NCBI RefSeq assembly: GCF_009711975.1
Contig: NZ_VIKW01000007.1
Coordinates: 1-64,000, forward strand
Source of the DNA: Anabaena sp. UHCC 0204
GTDB lineage: Bacteria; Cyanobacteriota; Cyanobacteriia; Cyanobacteriales; Nostocaceae
DNA length: 64,000 bases
Reading direction: 5' to 3'
Part shown: positions 30,751 to 40,986 of the stretch, piece after piece
Numbering within the stretch: position 1 is the stretch's first letter
Layout: every line of letters starts with the position of its first letter
Notes under the pieces: model-generated
The model's input: only the letters and a program-made list of their open reading frames with translations
Told to the model about the DNA's origin: nothing
The model's database searches: none
Made by a program: the position numbers and the translations under genes

Positions 30751-30840
30751 AGGTGACAGGTGACAGGTGACAGGTGACAGGTAACAGGTAACAGGTAACA
30801 GGTAACAGGTAACAGGTAACAGGTAACAGGTAACAGGTAA
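30751..30840 (+). repeat. Heptamer tandem repeats (GGTGACA / GGTAACA)
   Basis: About four GGTGACA units followed by eight or nine GGTAACA units. The switch from G to A in one base shows two phases of expansion. It lies in the purL-purF gap. Confidence 0.85.
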
Positions 30841-30855
30841 GATTAAGTGTTTTTC

Positions 30856-30957
30856 TCCCCTGCTCCCCTACTCCCCTGCTCCCTTGCTCCCCTGCTCCCC
30901 TACTCCCCTGCTCCCCTGCTCCCCTGCTCCCCTGCTCCCCTGCTCCCCTGCTCCCCT
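30856..30957 (+). repeat. Octamer tandem repeats (CTCCCCTG)
   Basis: About thirteen copies of CTCCCCTG with scattered A or T changes (CTCCCCTA, CTCCCTTG). The transcript of this stretch would be very C-rich and free of structure. It ends about 60 bases before the purF start. Confidence 0.85.
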
Positions 30958-31016
30958 TCCCAGTTTTCAGTTCCCAGTTCCCACTGACTCGACACCCCAC
31001 CAGGAGCAAAACCAGC

Positions 31017-32474
31017 ATGATTCCCCTTAATTCCGTTACCTTGGATGAACACCATCCTGACAAGCCAGAAGAAGCTTGTGGTGTTTTTGGCATTTACGCC
31101 CCAGAACAAGACGTTGCTAAATTGACTTACTTTGGATTGTATGCTCTTCAGCATCGAGGTCAAGAATCTGCTGGTATTGCTACCTTTGAGGGTTCGCACG
31201 TTCACCAGCACAAAGATATGGGCTTGGTATCGCAAGTATTCAATGAAACCATTTTAGATGAGTTACCTGGAAATCTGGCAGTTGGACATACTCGCTATTC
31301 CACTACCGGTTCTAGTCGTAGAGTTAACGCCCAACCAGCGGTTGTGGAAACTCGCTTAGGTTTATTAGCCCTAGCACATAATGGTAATTTAGTCAATACA
31401 GTAAAATTGCGAGAAGAGTTAAAAGATCAGTTTAACCTAGTAACGACAACCGACTCAGAAATGATTGCTTATGCGATCGCTCAGGAAGTCAACACTGGTG
31501 CAGATTGGTTAACAGGGGCAATTAATGCCTTTCACCGTTGCGAAGGCGCATTTAGCCTAGTTATTGGCACACCAGAAGGTATCATGGGAGTTCGTGATCC
31601 TAACGGTATCCGTCCCTTAGTAATTGGCACATTAGATAGTGATCCTGTCCGTTACGTTCTCGCTTCTGAAACTTGCGGTTTAGATATTATCGGTGCTGAA
31701 TATCTGCGTGATGTTCAACCAGGAGAATTAGTTTGGATCACTGAAAGCGGCTTAGAATCATTTCAATGGCATCAACAGCCAGAACGCAAACTTTGTATCT
31801 TTGAAATGATCTATTTTGCCCGTCCGGATAGCCTCATGCACGACGAAACTTTATACAGTTATCGAATGCGGTTAGGACGGAGAATAGCGGCTGAATCCCC
31901 CGTAGAAGCTGATTTAGTCTTTGGTGTTCCTGATTCTGGTATCCCTGCGGCTATTGGCTTTTCCCAAGCTTCTGGGATAGCTTATGGTGAGGGATTGATT
32001 AAAAATCGCTATGTTGGCCGCACTTTTATTCAGCCTACTCAAGCCATGCGTGAGTCAGGTATCCGCATGAAACTTAACCCCCTCAAAGATGTATTATACG
32101 GTAAGCGGGTAGTAATTATTGATGATTCGATTGTTCGGGGAACTACTAGCCGTAAACTAGTTCAAGCTTTGCGTGATGCTGGTGTAGCCGAAGTCCACAT
32201 GAGAATTTCTTCTCCTCCTGTCACTCATCCTTGTTTCTATGGTATTGATACTGATACCCAAGATCAATTAATTGCTGCTACGAAGTCAGTCGAAGAAATA
32301 GCCAAACAATTACAAGTTGATAGTTTAGCTTATTTGAGTTGGGAAGGAATGTTAGAAACAACCAGAGAAGATACTAATAGTTTCTGTTCGGCTTGTTTTA
32401 CTGGTGATTATCCCGTCGCTATTCCTGAACAAATGAAGCGTTCTAAATTGATTTTAGAAAAGGTTGTAGTCTAG
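31017..32474 (+). CDS. purF: Amidophosphoribosyltransferase
   Basis: The 485-residue committed enzyme of purine synthesis, making phosphoribosylamine from PRPP and glutamine. The N-terminal nucleophile Cys (residue 21) sits in EEACGVFGIYAPE after a short propeptide, as in the iron-sulfur type; later cysteines (KLCIFEMIYFARPDS, SFCSACFTGDYP) fit a 4Fe-4S cluster. The PRPP site is VVIIDDSIVRGTTSRK. The long tandem repeats lie between its start and purL, so it probably has its own promoter region or depends on read-through. Confidence 0.96.
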   Translation: MIPLNSVTLDEHHPDKPEEACGVFGIYAPEQDVAKLTYFGLYALQHRGQESAGIATFEGSHVHQHKDMGLVSQVFNETILDELPGNLAVGHTRYSTTGSSRRVNAQPAVVETRLGLLALAHNGNLVNTVKLREELKDQFNLVTTTDSEMIAYAIAQEVNTGADWLTGAINAFHRCEGAFSLVIGTPEGIMGVRDPNGIRPLVIGTLDSDPVRYVLASETCGLDIIGAEYLRDVQPGELVWITESGLESFQWHQQPERKLCIFEMIYFARPDSLMHDETLYSYRMRLGRRIAAESPVEADLVFGVPDSGIPAAIGFSQASGIAYGEGLIKNRYVGRTFIQPTQAMRESGIRMKLNPLKDVLYGKRVVIIDDSIVRGTTSRKLVQALRDAGVAEVHMRISSPPVTHPCFYGIDTDTQDQLIAATKSVEEIAKQLQVDSLAYLSWEGMLETTREDTNSFCSACFTGDYPVAIPEQMKRSKLILEKVVV

Positions 32475-32480
32475 AAAATA

Positions 32481-32543
32481 AAGCAGATCACACAAGCTTT
32501 TGTCCAATTTTTAATGGTTGGTTGATTTATGTCATGCTTTACT
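32481..32543 (+). repeat. Dispersed repeat, copy shared with 6196-6260
   Basis: The segment AATGGTTGGTTGATTTA with its flanks (CACAAGCTTT before, CATG-TTTACTA after) occurs here and at 6196-6260 in the same orientation, similar over about 64 bases with scattered differences. No gene is in it. It may be a small mobile repeat. Confidence 0.6.
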
Positions 32544-32719
32544 AGTTAAGTTGGTTTGAACAATACGCCAAATTGAAAAAAGCCTTGATTTGTAGCGACA
32601 AAAGTATTGTTTAGGGAAAGTTTTTTTCTTTCCCTTTCCATTAACTAATCAGGATGGTGATGCCCCTTTTTATGATATTTTAATTAATTGTTGCTAAATC
32701 ATCCGAGTTATGAGAATTT

Positions 32720-34204
32720 ATGCTAATTGATAAGATTCAAAAACAAATTCAAAAGTCACCTATATTATTTTTAATAACCTTATCTATATCTGTCCGATTG
32801 TACAATATTAATTCACCAATTATAGGCATTCATTCCTGGCGACAAGCAGATACAGCAGCAATGGCTAGGAATTTTTATGAAAATGGATTTAATTTATTTT
32901 ATCCACAAATTGATTGGGGTGGTAATTCCCTTGGTTATTGTGAAACAGAATTTCCAATTTATTCATTTATTGTAGCTATATTCTATAAATTTTTTGGTGT
33001 ACATGAATTATTTGGTAGATTGACATCTATTCTTTTTTCATTATTAACAATATTTTTCTTATATAAACTTATTAGCAAATATCTTGATCATAAAACCGCT
33101 TTTTGGTCATGCTTATTATTTGCTATTTTACCATTAACTGTATATTATAGTCGAACTTTTCAACCAGAATCCATGCTTTTAACGTGTTCGATTATAGGAG
33201 TATATTATTTTACTAATTGGTTAGAATCAGAAAAATTATATTTTTTATTCATATCAGCAATTTTTGTCTCTCTAGCTTGTCTTATTAAAGTTTTACCAAT
33301 AATATATATTGGCATACCGTTGGTTTATTTAGCTGTAAACAAATTTCATCTGAAGATTTTCAGCCAAATATCTCTTTGGTTTTATAGCTTATTTATTATT
33401 TTCACATTAGCTCTATGGTATTATCATGCTCATCAAATATATTTAGAATATGGTAATACTTTTGGATTTTGGGGCGGTTCAACAAACAGATATCAATATA
33501 ATATCATATTCACTTTTAATTTTTGGTTAGAAATAATATCGAGAACGGCTATCAGACACTTTGCTATTTTCATGTTTCCCATCTTTATAGCAGGGTTATT
33601 TATACCAAGAAAAAGCCAAGAAGAGTATTTATTTGATGTTTGGTTATTGTCAGTAATATTAACTTGGGTTTTAGTTCCTACTACTAGCTTAGTGCATGAA
33701 TATTATCAACTACCAATGATGCTTCCTGGTGTTGTCTTTATCGGGAAGGTTTTTAGCAAATACCTAAATAGTGATCATCAGCGTCTTAATATATCAAAAA
33801 TTTTGGTAACTTCTCTATGTTTATGTATAACAACAGGTTCTATCATATATTCTGTAGATTATATGTTTAAAGAAAGCACAGATAAATCAGAAGTTATCAA
33901 ATTAGCTCAGTTAGTTAAACAAAATACAGAACCACGTTCATTAATAATTTCTACTACAGGTGGTGATCCAACTTTACTTTACTTATCTCATCAAAAAGGA
34001 TGGCTGATTAATCATAGTGATATAACAGAGGAATACATTATTTCTAGAATAAAATTAGGTGCTAATTATTTAGTAGGAAGTTTTAAATTTGTTGAAAGCT
34101 ATAACTTATTTGTAAATGATGATCAGAAACAAAAAATTACTTCCATTCTCAAAAAATATCCCAATACTGTAGAGAATGAAAATTCATTTATTTCTAAACT
34201 ATGA
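32720..34204 (+). CDS. GT39-like membrane glycosyltransferase
   Basis: A 494-residue protein with about ten membrane helices and the ArnT/PMT-type signature in its first loop: HSWRQADTAAMARNFYENG (catalytic Asp). Later loops include ETEFPIYSFIVA, the usual second acidic motif, and YSRTFQPESMLL. Such enzymes transfer a sugar from a polyprenyl-phosphate carrier to lipid or protein on the outer face of the membrane. The acceptor is unknown. The gene's strong AT bias and isolation hint at acquisition, though this is weak evidence. Confidence 0.82.
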   Translation: MLIDKIQKQIQKSPILFLITLSISVRLYNINSPIIGIHSWRQADTAAMARNFYENGFNLFYPQIDWGGNSLGYCETEFPIYSFIVAIFYKFFGVHELFGRLTSILFSLLTIFFLYKLISKYLDHKTAFWSCLLFAILPLTVYYSRTFQPESMLLTCSIIGVYYFTNWLESEKLYFLFISAIFVSLACLIKVLPIIYIGIPLVYLAVNKFHLKIFSQISLWFYSLFIIFTLALWYYHAHQIYLEYGNTFGFWGGSTNRYQYNIIFTFNFWLEIISRTAIRHFAIFMFPIFIAGLFIPRKSQEEYLFDVWLLSVILTWVLVPTTSLVHEYYQLPMMLPGVVFIGKVFSKYLNSDHQRLNISKILVTSLCLCITTGSIIYSVDYMFKESTDKSEVIKLAQLVKQNTEPRSLIISTTGGDPTLLYLSHQKGWLINHSDITEEYIISRIKLGANYLVGSFKFVESYNLFVNDDQKQKITSILKKYPNTVENENSFISKL

Positions 34205-34740
34205 TTAACTATTTATTTATATTCAGAGGGAACAGGAAAAACTTATGTTTTTAAACATGAGATTGAAATAATGACACTGTTTTTTTGACTGAGCTTTAAA
34301 CTCACCAACTAAAGTTTCTTATCTGTTCCCTGTTCCCTTTTTTGTAAATATGCTTGTATCAAATTTAAATAAAGTTGTATAGAAGTAAGATTTTAAGAAT
34401 AATTGACCGCAGATAAACGCAGATAAACGCAGATAAATACGGAGGATTATTTTTTTGTGCAGTTTCCTATAAAGTTGGAGGATAGGTATAAATTGTTGTC
34501 TGTTTGCGGAGGGTGGTGAATGACTTCTAGATTCTTGGATTTTTCAAACATTCTCTTAGTCATACAACAAAATATTTGACTCTTGTAAAAGATACACAAA
34601 TCAAATAGAATTGCTATAATAGCCCAGCATAACAAGTAAGTGAAAAATAGGTTAAAATTATTTTTCCAAAATTTGCCCTGACACTATATTATTATTGAAC
34701 AGATTTTAGATGTTGAATAGTTACCAAAATTGACATATTT
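34205..34740. other. Intergenic spacer with small repeats
   Basis: No gene is seen. There is an inverted pair, GGGAACAG near 34230 and CTGTTCCC near 34325-34340, and three copies of AACGCAGATA at about 34405-34436, related to TCTGCGTTTA copies near 52757-52790. Confidence 0.55.
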
Positions 34741-36078
34741 ATGAATAACAAACCCAAAATAATTGTCCTCGATGATGATCCTACTGGTTCACAAACCGTT
34801 CATAGTTGTTTACTATTGATGCGCTGGGATGTGGAAACATTACGTTTAGGATTAAAAGATGATGCTCCTATTTTCTTTATTTTAACTAATACTCGTTCCC
34901 TAACTCCAGAAGCAGCCGCATCTGTGACTAGAGAAGTTTGTCACAATCTTAAACTAGCATTAGCAGCCGAAAAAATTGACGATTTTCTCGTAGTTAGTCG
35001 TTCTGACTCCACCTTACGTGGACATTATCCCATCGAAACTGATGTCATTGCCGAAGAACTCGGTCCATTTGATGCTCATTTTCTTGTACCTGCATTTTTT
35101 GAGGGGGGAAGAATTACCTGCGATAGTATTCATTATCTAATTATTGATGGTGTTCCTACTCCAGTCCATGAAACAGAATTTGCCCGTGATTCTGTCTTCA
35201 GCTACAATTACAGCTATCTTCCCAAATATGTAGAAGAAAAAACCCAAAAACGAATTAAAGAAGATAGTGTTACCAGATTTTTGCTTGCAGATATCCGTGC
35301 TGGTAGTTTAGAACGCTTATTGCAACTTCATGACAATCAGTGTGGTGTTGTAGATGGAGAAAATCAAGATGATCTTAATACCTTCGCTGTTGATATTTTA
35401 ACAGCCGCAAGCCAAGGAAAACGCTTTTTATTCCGTTCTGCTGCTAGTATTTTAACAGCTTTGGCTGCCTTACCACCTCAACCCATTGCTGCTGAAAATA
35501 TGGCAAAATACGTGCGCGGTGGTAAACCTGGTGCGGTAATTGTGGGTTCTCATGTCAAAAAGACAACTCAACAGTTAGAATCATTATTACAAGTTGAGGG
35601 AACAGTAGGGATAGAAGTTAATGTTGGCAGATTACTTGATCATGGTATAAATGAATCTGCTAAACTGCTGGCTGAGATCCTTGAAAAGATCCAAGTAGTA
35701 CATAACTCTGGAAAAACACCAGTAGTTTATACTAGCCGTCAGGAATTGTCTTTTAAAGATGTCAAAACCAGGTTAGATTTTGGAGCAAAAGTTTCGGCTT
35801 TACTCATGGATATTGTGCAAGGTTTACCATCTGATATAGGCTTTCTCATTAGTAAGGGGGGTATTACTTCTAATGATGTCTTGAGTACGGGACTGAGTTT
35901 AACTTCCGCTCGGTTACTTGGCCAAATTTTAGCCGGTTGTTCAATGGTAATTACACCATCTGATCATCCTCTTTTTCCTAACTTACCTGTAGTGTTGTTT
36001 CCCGGTAATGTCGGTAATGCTGATGCTTTGGGGACAATTTATCAAAGATTGATATGTGAATTAACAACTGATAATTGA
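34741..36078 (+). CDS. Four-carbon acid sugar kinase-like protein (DUF1537)
   Basis: A 445-residue DUF1537-family protein. It starts KIIVLDDDPTGSQTVHSC, the family's nucleotide-site signature, and has RSDSTLRGHYPIETD and, near the end, LISKGGITSNDVLSTGL and FPGNVGNADALGTIY. Characterised relatives phosphorylate erythronate, threonate or similar acids. The cyanobacterial substrate is not known; no acid-sugar dehydrogenase is adjacent. It lies just before the min cluster, in the same direction. Confidence 0.85.
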   Translation: MNNKPKIIVLDDDPTGSQTVHSCLLLMRWDVETLRLGLKDDAPIFFILTNTRSLTPEAAASVTREVCHNLKLALAAEKIDDFLVVSRSDSTLRGHYPIETDVIAEELGPFDAHFLVPAFFEGGRITCDSIHYLIIDGVPTPVHETEFARDSVFSYNYSYLPKYVEEKTQKRIKEDSVTRFLLADIRAGSLERLLQLHDNQCGVVDGENQDDLNTFAVDILTAASQGKRFLFRSAASILTALAALPPQPIAAENMAKYVRGGKPGAVIVGSHVKKTTQQLESLLQVEGTVGIEVNVGRLLDHGINESAKLLAEILEKIQVVHNSGKTPVVYTSRQELSFKDVKTRLDFGAKVSALLMDIVQGLPSDIGFLISKGGITSNDVLSTGLSLTSARLLGQILAGCSMVITPSDHPLFPNLPVVLFPGNVGNADALGTIYQRLICELTTDN

Positions 36079-36127
36079 TAATTATCAATTTAAAATCTCA
36101 ATGTTAGTATATTTTGGCTAGTGTTGC

Positions 36128-37249
36128 ATGAATTCTGATGCTGCTAAACCTGATGAGAATCAGGTTGATCAAGAGGTAAATAATTCTAATTCTGGCGAGA
36201 TAAATACAGATTCTGCTGATTCGGGGAAACCTGATCAGATCAACTCAGAATTTTCTCCGTCAGAGTCAATTTCTCATCAGTTTGATCAAGAGGTAAATAA
36301 TTCTAACTCTAGCGAGATAAATGCGGATCTTACTGATCATAAAGTAGAATCTAGTTCTGTTATCCCGAATGCAGAGTTAAAATCTGTGCTTGCCTATTTA
36401 AAAGATAATTCTAATGCTGAAAATGCAGAATCTAATGTTTCTCAGGATGGGGAATCTAGTTCTGTTTTATCTGATTTACCAAATGCTGATTTAGAATTAC
36501 AACAGCAGACGGGAGATCATAATATTCAAGTTCAGTTAAAAACTGAGGAGGGACGACTTTTATTAATTCTACCTACAGAATCTCAAATACCGCCATCAGA
36601 ATTCAGTTGGTGGGATATTTGGCAACAAATGAAACAGCGTCTCAATGCAGGCGATCGCTTACGTAAACCAAATACAGCCCTGCATCTAGTAGCTAAAGAT
36701 CGGTTGTTAGATAACAGACAACTGCAAGATTTAGCAGAAACCTTAAATACATACCAGCTACAACTAAAATCAGTAGCTACCAGTCGTAGACAAACGGCGA
36801 TCGCTGCTTGTACTCTGGGTTATTCTGTAGAACAAATCCAACTCCAAACATCCCTCTCTACTGATATCCAATCTGCCCCCACCGCACTAGCAGATGCCCT
36901 CTATCTACAAATGACAGTCAGATCAGGTGTAGAAATTCGTCATCCCGGTACGGTAATTATTTTGGGAGATATCAATCCTAGTGGTATTGTAATTGCAGAC
37001 GGAGATATTCTCGTGTGGGGGCGATTGCGAGGAGTTGCCCATGCTGGTGCGGGGGGTAATCGTGAATCTTTAATTATGGCCTTGCAAATGGAACCAACCC
37101 AATTGCGAATCGCTGATGCTGTCGCTAGAGCGCCAGAAAAGTCCCTGACAAACTTCTTTCCGGAAGTTGCACATATTACACCCGAAGGAATTCGCATTGC
37201 TAAAGCCGCTGATTTTTCTCGTAACCAATTAATTAGAATTAATCAATAG
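36128..37249 (+). CDS. minC: Septum site-determining protein MinC
   Basis: A 373-residue MinC, the inhibitor of FtsZ ring formation near cell poles. Residues 1-130 are an unusually long, acidic Ser/Asn-rich extension with a duplicated DQEVNNSNS-EIN segment. The N domain (about 135-260) is followed by the C-terminal beta helix (VRSGVEIRHPGTVIILGDINPSGIVIADGDILVWGRLRGVAHAGAGG), which binds MinD. minD follows after 46 bases and minE after a further 37, so the three form an operon. Confidence 0.93.
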   Translation: MNSDAAKPDENQVDQEVNNSNSGEINTDSADSGKPDQINSEFSPSESISHQFDQEVNNSNSSEINADLTDHKVESSSVIPNAELKSVLAYLKDNSNAENAESNVSQDGESSSVLSDLPNADLELQQQTGDHNIQVQLKTEEGRLLLILPTESQIPPSEFSWWDIWQQMKQRLNAGDRLRKPNTALHLVAKDRLLDNRQLQDLAETLNTYQLQLKSVATSRRQTAIAACTLGYSVEQIQLQTSLSTDIQSAPTALADALYLQMTVRSGVEIRHPGTVIILGDINPSGIVIADGDILVWGRLRGVAHAGAGGNRESLIMALQMEPTQLRIADAVARAPEKSLTNFFPEVAHITPEGIRIAKAADFSRNQLIRINQ

Positions 37250-37295
37250 CTTTAAATATTTTATATTGTTCCCTGAACTCTCATACAGCATTATC

Positions 37296-38102
37296 ATGGC
37301 TCGCATTATTGTCATTACCTCCGGTAAAGGGGGAGTGGGTAAAACCACAGTTTCAGCTAATTTGGGTATGGCCTTAGCAAAAATCGGCAAGCAAGTTGCC
37401 TTAATTGATGCAGATTTTGGCTTGAGAAATTTAGATTTACTACTAGGGCTAGAAAATCGCATCGTTTATACAGCGGTGGAAGTCTTGGCTAGAGAGTGTC
37501 GTTTAGAACAAGCCCTTGTCAAAGACAAGCGACAACCTAATTTGGTACTGCTTCCAGCCGCTCAAAATCGTAATAAAGAAGCGGTGACACCAGATCAAAT
37601 GAAATTACTGGTAAATGCACTGGCGCAAAAGTATCAGTATGTGATGATTGACTGTCCAGCCGGGATCGAAATGGGGTTTAAAAATGCTACAGCCCCAGCC
37701 AAAGAAGCCCTGATTGTCACTACCCCCGAAATTTCCGCAGTCCGCGATGCTGATCGTGTAGTAGGATTGCTGGAAGCACAAGGTGTAAAAAAGATTAACT
37801 TAATAGTTAACAGAATTAGACCGGCAATGGTACAGGCAAATGATATGATGTCTGTGCAAGATGTTCAGGAACTTCTCGCCATCCCCATAATTGGAGTGAT
37901 CCCCGACGATGAGCGGGTGATTGTCTCTACTAATCGTGGTGAACCTTTAGTATTATCAGAAACTCCATCTTTAGCTGCTACAGCTTTTGAAAACATTGCT
38001 CGGAGATTGGAAGGCGAAACTGTCGAATTTCTTGAGCTTGACTCATCTAATAAAAGCATCTTCTCCCGCTTAAGAAAGATGTTGTGGTCAAAGATTGTTT
38101 AA
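37296..38102 (+). CDS. minD: Septum site-determining ATPase MinD
   Basis: A 268-residue MinD. The deviant Walker A motif [16 protein letters not shown], the switch [30 protein letters not shown] and the amphipathic C-terminal membrane helix ([15 protein letters not shown]) are all present. ATP-bound MinD sits on the membrane, recruits MinC and is released by MinE. The ATG giving [13 protein letters not shown] is used; an upstream TTG is not needed. Confidence 0.96.
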   Translation: MARIIVITSGKGGVGKTTVSANLGMALAKIGKQVALIDADFGLRNLDLLLGLENRIVYTAVEVLARECRLEQALVKDKRQPNLVLLPAAQNRNKEAVTPDQMKLLVNALAQKYQYVMIDCPAGIEMGFKNATAPAKEALIVTTPEISAVRDADRVVGLLEAQGVKKINLIVNRIRPAMVQANDMMSVQDVQELLAIPIIGVIPDDERVIVSTNRGEPLVLSETPSLAATAFENIARRLEGETVEFLELDSSNKSIFSRLRKMLWSKIV

Positions 38103-38139
38103 TTCACTTGCCAGTGTTTCTGCCTTACACATACCCGCA

Positions 38140-38445
38140 ATGATTCTTGAAATTTTAGAAAAACTTTTTGTTCGTAGTCCCGATAACAGCCGCAATGACG
38201 TTAAACGTCGCCTGCAATTGGTAATCTCCCATGATCGGGCTGACTTAGATCCCCAAACCTTAGAAAAAATGCGTCAGGAAATCCTGGACATTGTTTGTCG
38301 CTATGTGGAAATAGAAACCGAGGGTTTGGAGTTTTCCCTAGAAAGCAACCAACGCACAACGGCTTTAATCGCTAATTTACCTATCCGCAGGGTTAAGGAA
38401 AATTCAGATGAAACTGAATTAGAAAGTAGTGATACTTTACTTTAG
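38140..38445 (+). CDS. minE: Cell division topological specificity factor MinE
   Basis: A 101-residue MinE. The N-terminal membrane-targeting and MinD-binding helix ([12 protein letters not shown]...[50 protein letters not shown]) is clear. MinE stimulates MinD ATPase and drives its release from the membrane. The ATG at 38140 is chosen because it starts the known N-terminal helix. Confidence 0.95.
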   Translation: MILEILEKLFVRSPDNSRNDVKRRLQLVISHDRADLDPQTLEKMRQEILDIVCRYVEIETEGLEFSLESNQRTTALIANLPIRRVKENSDETELESSDTLL

Positions 38446-38532
38446 TTTTTTATATTAGGAGTCATACTTTATTTTTTCAGCAAGTCCTAATTATGTTTCG
38501 CGCCAAGGAGCAAAGTTTAAATTATAAAATGA

Positions 38533-39984
38533 TTAATGGCGACAATTATCACAATGTCCACAACGCCAATTTACAGTTGGTGTTGCAAACCCAAAGGCAT
38601 TTAATAAAAACTGCCAACGACATTTTTTAGTAGTTAAATATTCTCTCATTTGTTTAGCCGCTGGCAATTGCGTGGCTGGTGCATTTTTCGGCTGCGAAGA
38701 AATAGAATAATGAAAAGGATCAAGCCATTCTAATTGTCCATTACTATGGAGGAGAGAAAGCGCCACAGCAGCATTTGGAAATTCTTTAACTACAGCATTT
38801 ATTTCACCACGAGGAGGCAAATTTTTGACTAATTGTTGGGCTTTTTGTTGTTGCGATCGCCATTGTTCCTGAAAAAATTGCTGTCTTTGCTTATCCTCCG
38901 TATCTAATAACCCCGTTGGTTCACTTACTAAAGTAAGGACATCAGCAGGTTTTCCATCTCTTCCCGCTCGTCCTATTTCTTGCACATATTCAGATAATAA
39001 ATAAGGCGCATGAAAATGAATTACCCAACGGACATCTGACTTATTTATTCCCATACCAAAAGCGCAAGTACAAACCACAAATGGGATTTTTCCACCTAAC
39101 CAACTAGCTTCCACATTTCGCCGTTCTCCGGCACTTAATCCGGCATGATAACTAGCTGTATTATAACCCTTTTCTGTTAACCATTGGGTTAAATTTTCAC
39201 TATCTCGCCGTGTGCGGACATAAATTAATCCAGCTTGATTTGGTCGTGTTTGAATAAAGTTTAATAATTGTTGTTTTCTGCCTTGAGGAGTCCAGGCAAT
39301 TCGTACTGTAGGATTTAAATTTTCCCGATAGGGATTAATCCGAAAAGTCTCAGGTTGCTGTAATTTTAAAACGGTAGAAATAGTTTGTTGGGCTAAAGGA
39401 TCGGCAGTTGCCGTAAAAGCCGCTATACTAATCTTTGTTCCCGGTGATTTGGATTTTAGCAACGCCTCACGCACAGTCCCTAATCGCCGATAAGCTGGAC
39501 GAAAAGTATCACCCCACTGCACTAAACAATGGGCTTCATCCAAAATTAAACCATTAATTTGTAGTTGAGGATCACATAACCTTTTCCAAACTGCTGGACT
39601 TAGTAAAGTTTCTGGTGATAAATACAATAATCTCAATTGCTGTTTTTCTAAAGCTTGCAAAGTTGCATTGCGTTGAAATGTCGTTAACTCACTATGTAAA
39701 AGTGCTGCTTTTTGCTTTCTTTGAAGTAATTCCTCAACTTGGTTTTCCATTAGTGCTACTAAAGGAGAAACTATTAAAGTCAATCCTGTTTGGAGTAGGG
39801 CGGGAAGTTGAAAACAAATTGACTTTCCCCCACCTGTAGGCATAATAATTAGCGCATCTTTTTGTGATATCAAACAGTTAACAATTTCTTTTTGGGGTGG
39901 ACGAAAATCGTCATATCCCCAAATTGCTTTTAATGCTGTGCGAATATCATGCCAAGATTGTGCTGTTGGAAGATTCATTATCAA
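38533..39984 (-). CDS. recQ: RecQ-family ATP-dependent DNA helicase
   Basis: A 483-residue RecQ-type helicase. Motifs: FRPPQKEIVNCL, IMPTGGGKSICFQLPALL (Walker A), DEAHCLVQWG (box II), YVRTRRDSENL, CTCAFGMGINKSDVRWVIHFHAPYLLSEYVQEIGRAGRDG (motifs V-VI). A zinc-binding end (RCGHCDNCRH) is present but there is no HRDC domain and the winged helix is reduced, so it is a short form. It unwinds DNA during recombination repair. Two possible starts differ by two codons. Confidence 0.9.
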   Translation of the reverse strand: MIMNLPTAQSWHDIRTALKAIWGYDDFRPPQKEIVNCLISQKDALIIMPTGGGKSICFQLPALLQTGLTLIVSPLVALMENQVEELLQRKQKAALLHSELTTFQRNATLQALEKQQLRLLYLSPETLLSPAVWKRLCDPQLQINGLILDEAHCLVQWGDTFRPAYRRLGTVREALLKSKSPGTKISIAAFTATADPLAQQTISTVLKLQQPETFRINPYRENLNPTVRIAWTPQGRKQQLLNFIQTRPNQAGLIYVRTRRDSENLTQWLTEKGYNTASYHAGLSAGERRNVEASWLGGKIPFVVCTCAFGMGINKSDVRWVIHFHAPYLLSEYVQEIGRAGRDGKPADVLTLVSEPTGLLDTEDKQRQQFFQEQWRSQQQKAQQLVKNLPPRGEINAVVKEFPNAAVALSLLHSNGQLEWLDPFHYSISSQPKNAPATQLPAAKQMREYLTTKKCRWQFLLNAFGFATPTVNWRCGHCDNCRH

Positions 39985-40033
39985 ATTAACAATTGCTAAT
40001 TTTAATTGTCAATTGTCAATTGTTAATTGTCAA

Positions 40034-40981
40034 TTACCCCTTCCCAATCAGTTCTTGATCATTCCATTCCAAAGTGTCGCCAATGTTGTCTCCGTTATGG
40101 TAAGCAGCTAGTAAAACTTCGCAGGTTTTACCATAGGATATTGCACCAGTAGCATCAAGAGCGATCGCTCCAAAATCTCTTTGATTCTTGCTGGCTTCTG
40201 TAAATGATCGCTGCATCGCTTCTGACAAAGACATTCCATCAGTGACACGCACTACTACTTTAGCAGCTAAACACTCATCAATAATATCTTCTCCAATGCC
40301 CGTACAACTAACTGCTGCATGACTAGTCGCATAATTACCTGCTGGCATCGCTGAATCACTAACTCGGCCAATTCGCTCAAAACCTTTACCACCAGTGGAA
40401 GTACCCGCCGCTAATTTACCATAGCCATCTAAAGCGACGACACCAATAGTTCCCCTCCCAGCATTTTCCGCCATTTCCGGTTCTGCTACTACCCCAGCCA
40501 TGGTTCTTTTAAAGTTATCCTGGCGTTCTAGTGTCCACTCTTTCAAGCGCAAATCAGTTAAACCATTGTAACTAGGAATTTGCAACTCCCGCGCCAACTC
40601 AGCCGCACCATAATCAGACAAAACCCGATCATCCGAATTTTGCAAAAATAGCGCCATTTCAATAGGGTTTTTCACCCGTGACACATTAATTACACCACTG
40701 AAGCGCCCAGTTGTCCCATCCATAATGGAAGCACTCATCCGAATTTGTCCATCAGATTGGAGTACAGAACCAGTACCAGCATTAAAGCGGGGTTCATCTT
40801 CCAACATTTGACAACCCCGAACTACTGCTTCAGCCGCAGTCGCACCAGTAAGCAAAAGAGCATAAACTTCTTCAACAATTTTAGAAAGAGAGTTGCGTAC
40901 TGCTATCAATCCGCCTTTACCTTGAAGAGAACTACCAGCCCCCCCATGAATAATTAACTTCGGTTGTATTTGTAATGTCAT
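40034..40981 (-). CDS. iaaA: Isoaspartyl peptidase / L-asparaginase (plant type)
   Basis: A 315-residue N-terminal nucleophile hydrolase. The precursor is cut before the catalytic Thr in GRGTIGVVALDGYGKLAAGTSTGG to give two subunits; the substrate-binding RIGRVSDSAMPAGNYA and SCTGIGEDII follow. It degrades beta-aspartyl dipeptides. In nitrogen-fixing cyanobacteria this enzyme handles the dipeptide released from cyanophycin, a nitrogen store; the cyanophycinase gene is not in this window. Heptamer repeats fill the space before its start. Confidence 0.94.
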   Translation of the reverse strand: MTLQIQPKLIIHGGAGSSLQGKGGLIAVRNSLSKIVEEVYALLLTGATAAEAVVRGCQMLEDEPRFNAGTGSVLQSDGQIRMSASIMDGTTGRFSGVINVSRVKNPIEMALFLQNSDDRVLSDYGAAELARELQIPSYNGLTDLRLKEWTLERQDNFKRTMAGVVAEPEMAENAGRGTIGVVALDGYGKLAAGTSTGGKGFERIGRVSDSAMPAGNYATSHAAVSCTGIGEDIIDECLAAKVVVRVTDGMSLSEAMQRSFTEASKNQRDFGAIALDATGAISYGKTCEVLLAAYHNGDNIGDTLEWNDQELIGKG

Positions 40982-40986
40982 TTATT

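Noticed and set aside
30751-30957. CRISPR array
   Set aside because: The repeats are 7-8 bases in direct tandem with no unique spacers; no cas genes are in the window.
30731-31235. Two minus-strand frames with GEQGSRGA repeats
   Set aside because: They are translations of the CTCCCCTG and GGTAACA tandem repeats and of antisense purF.
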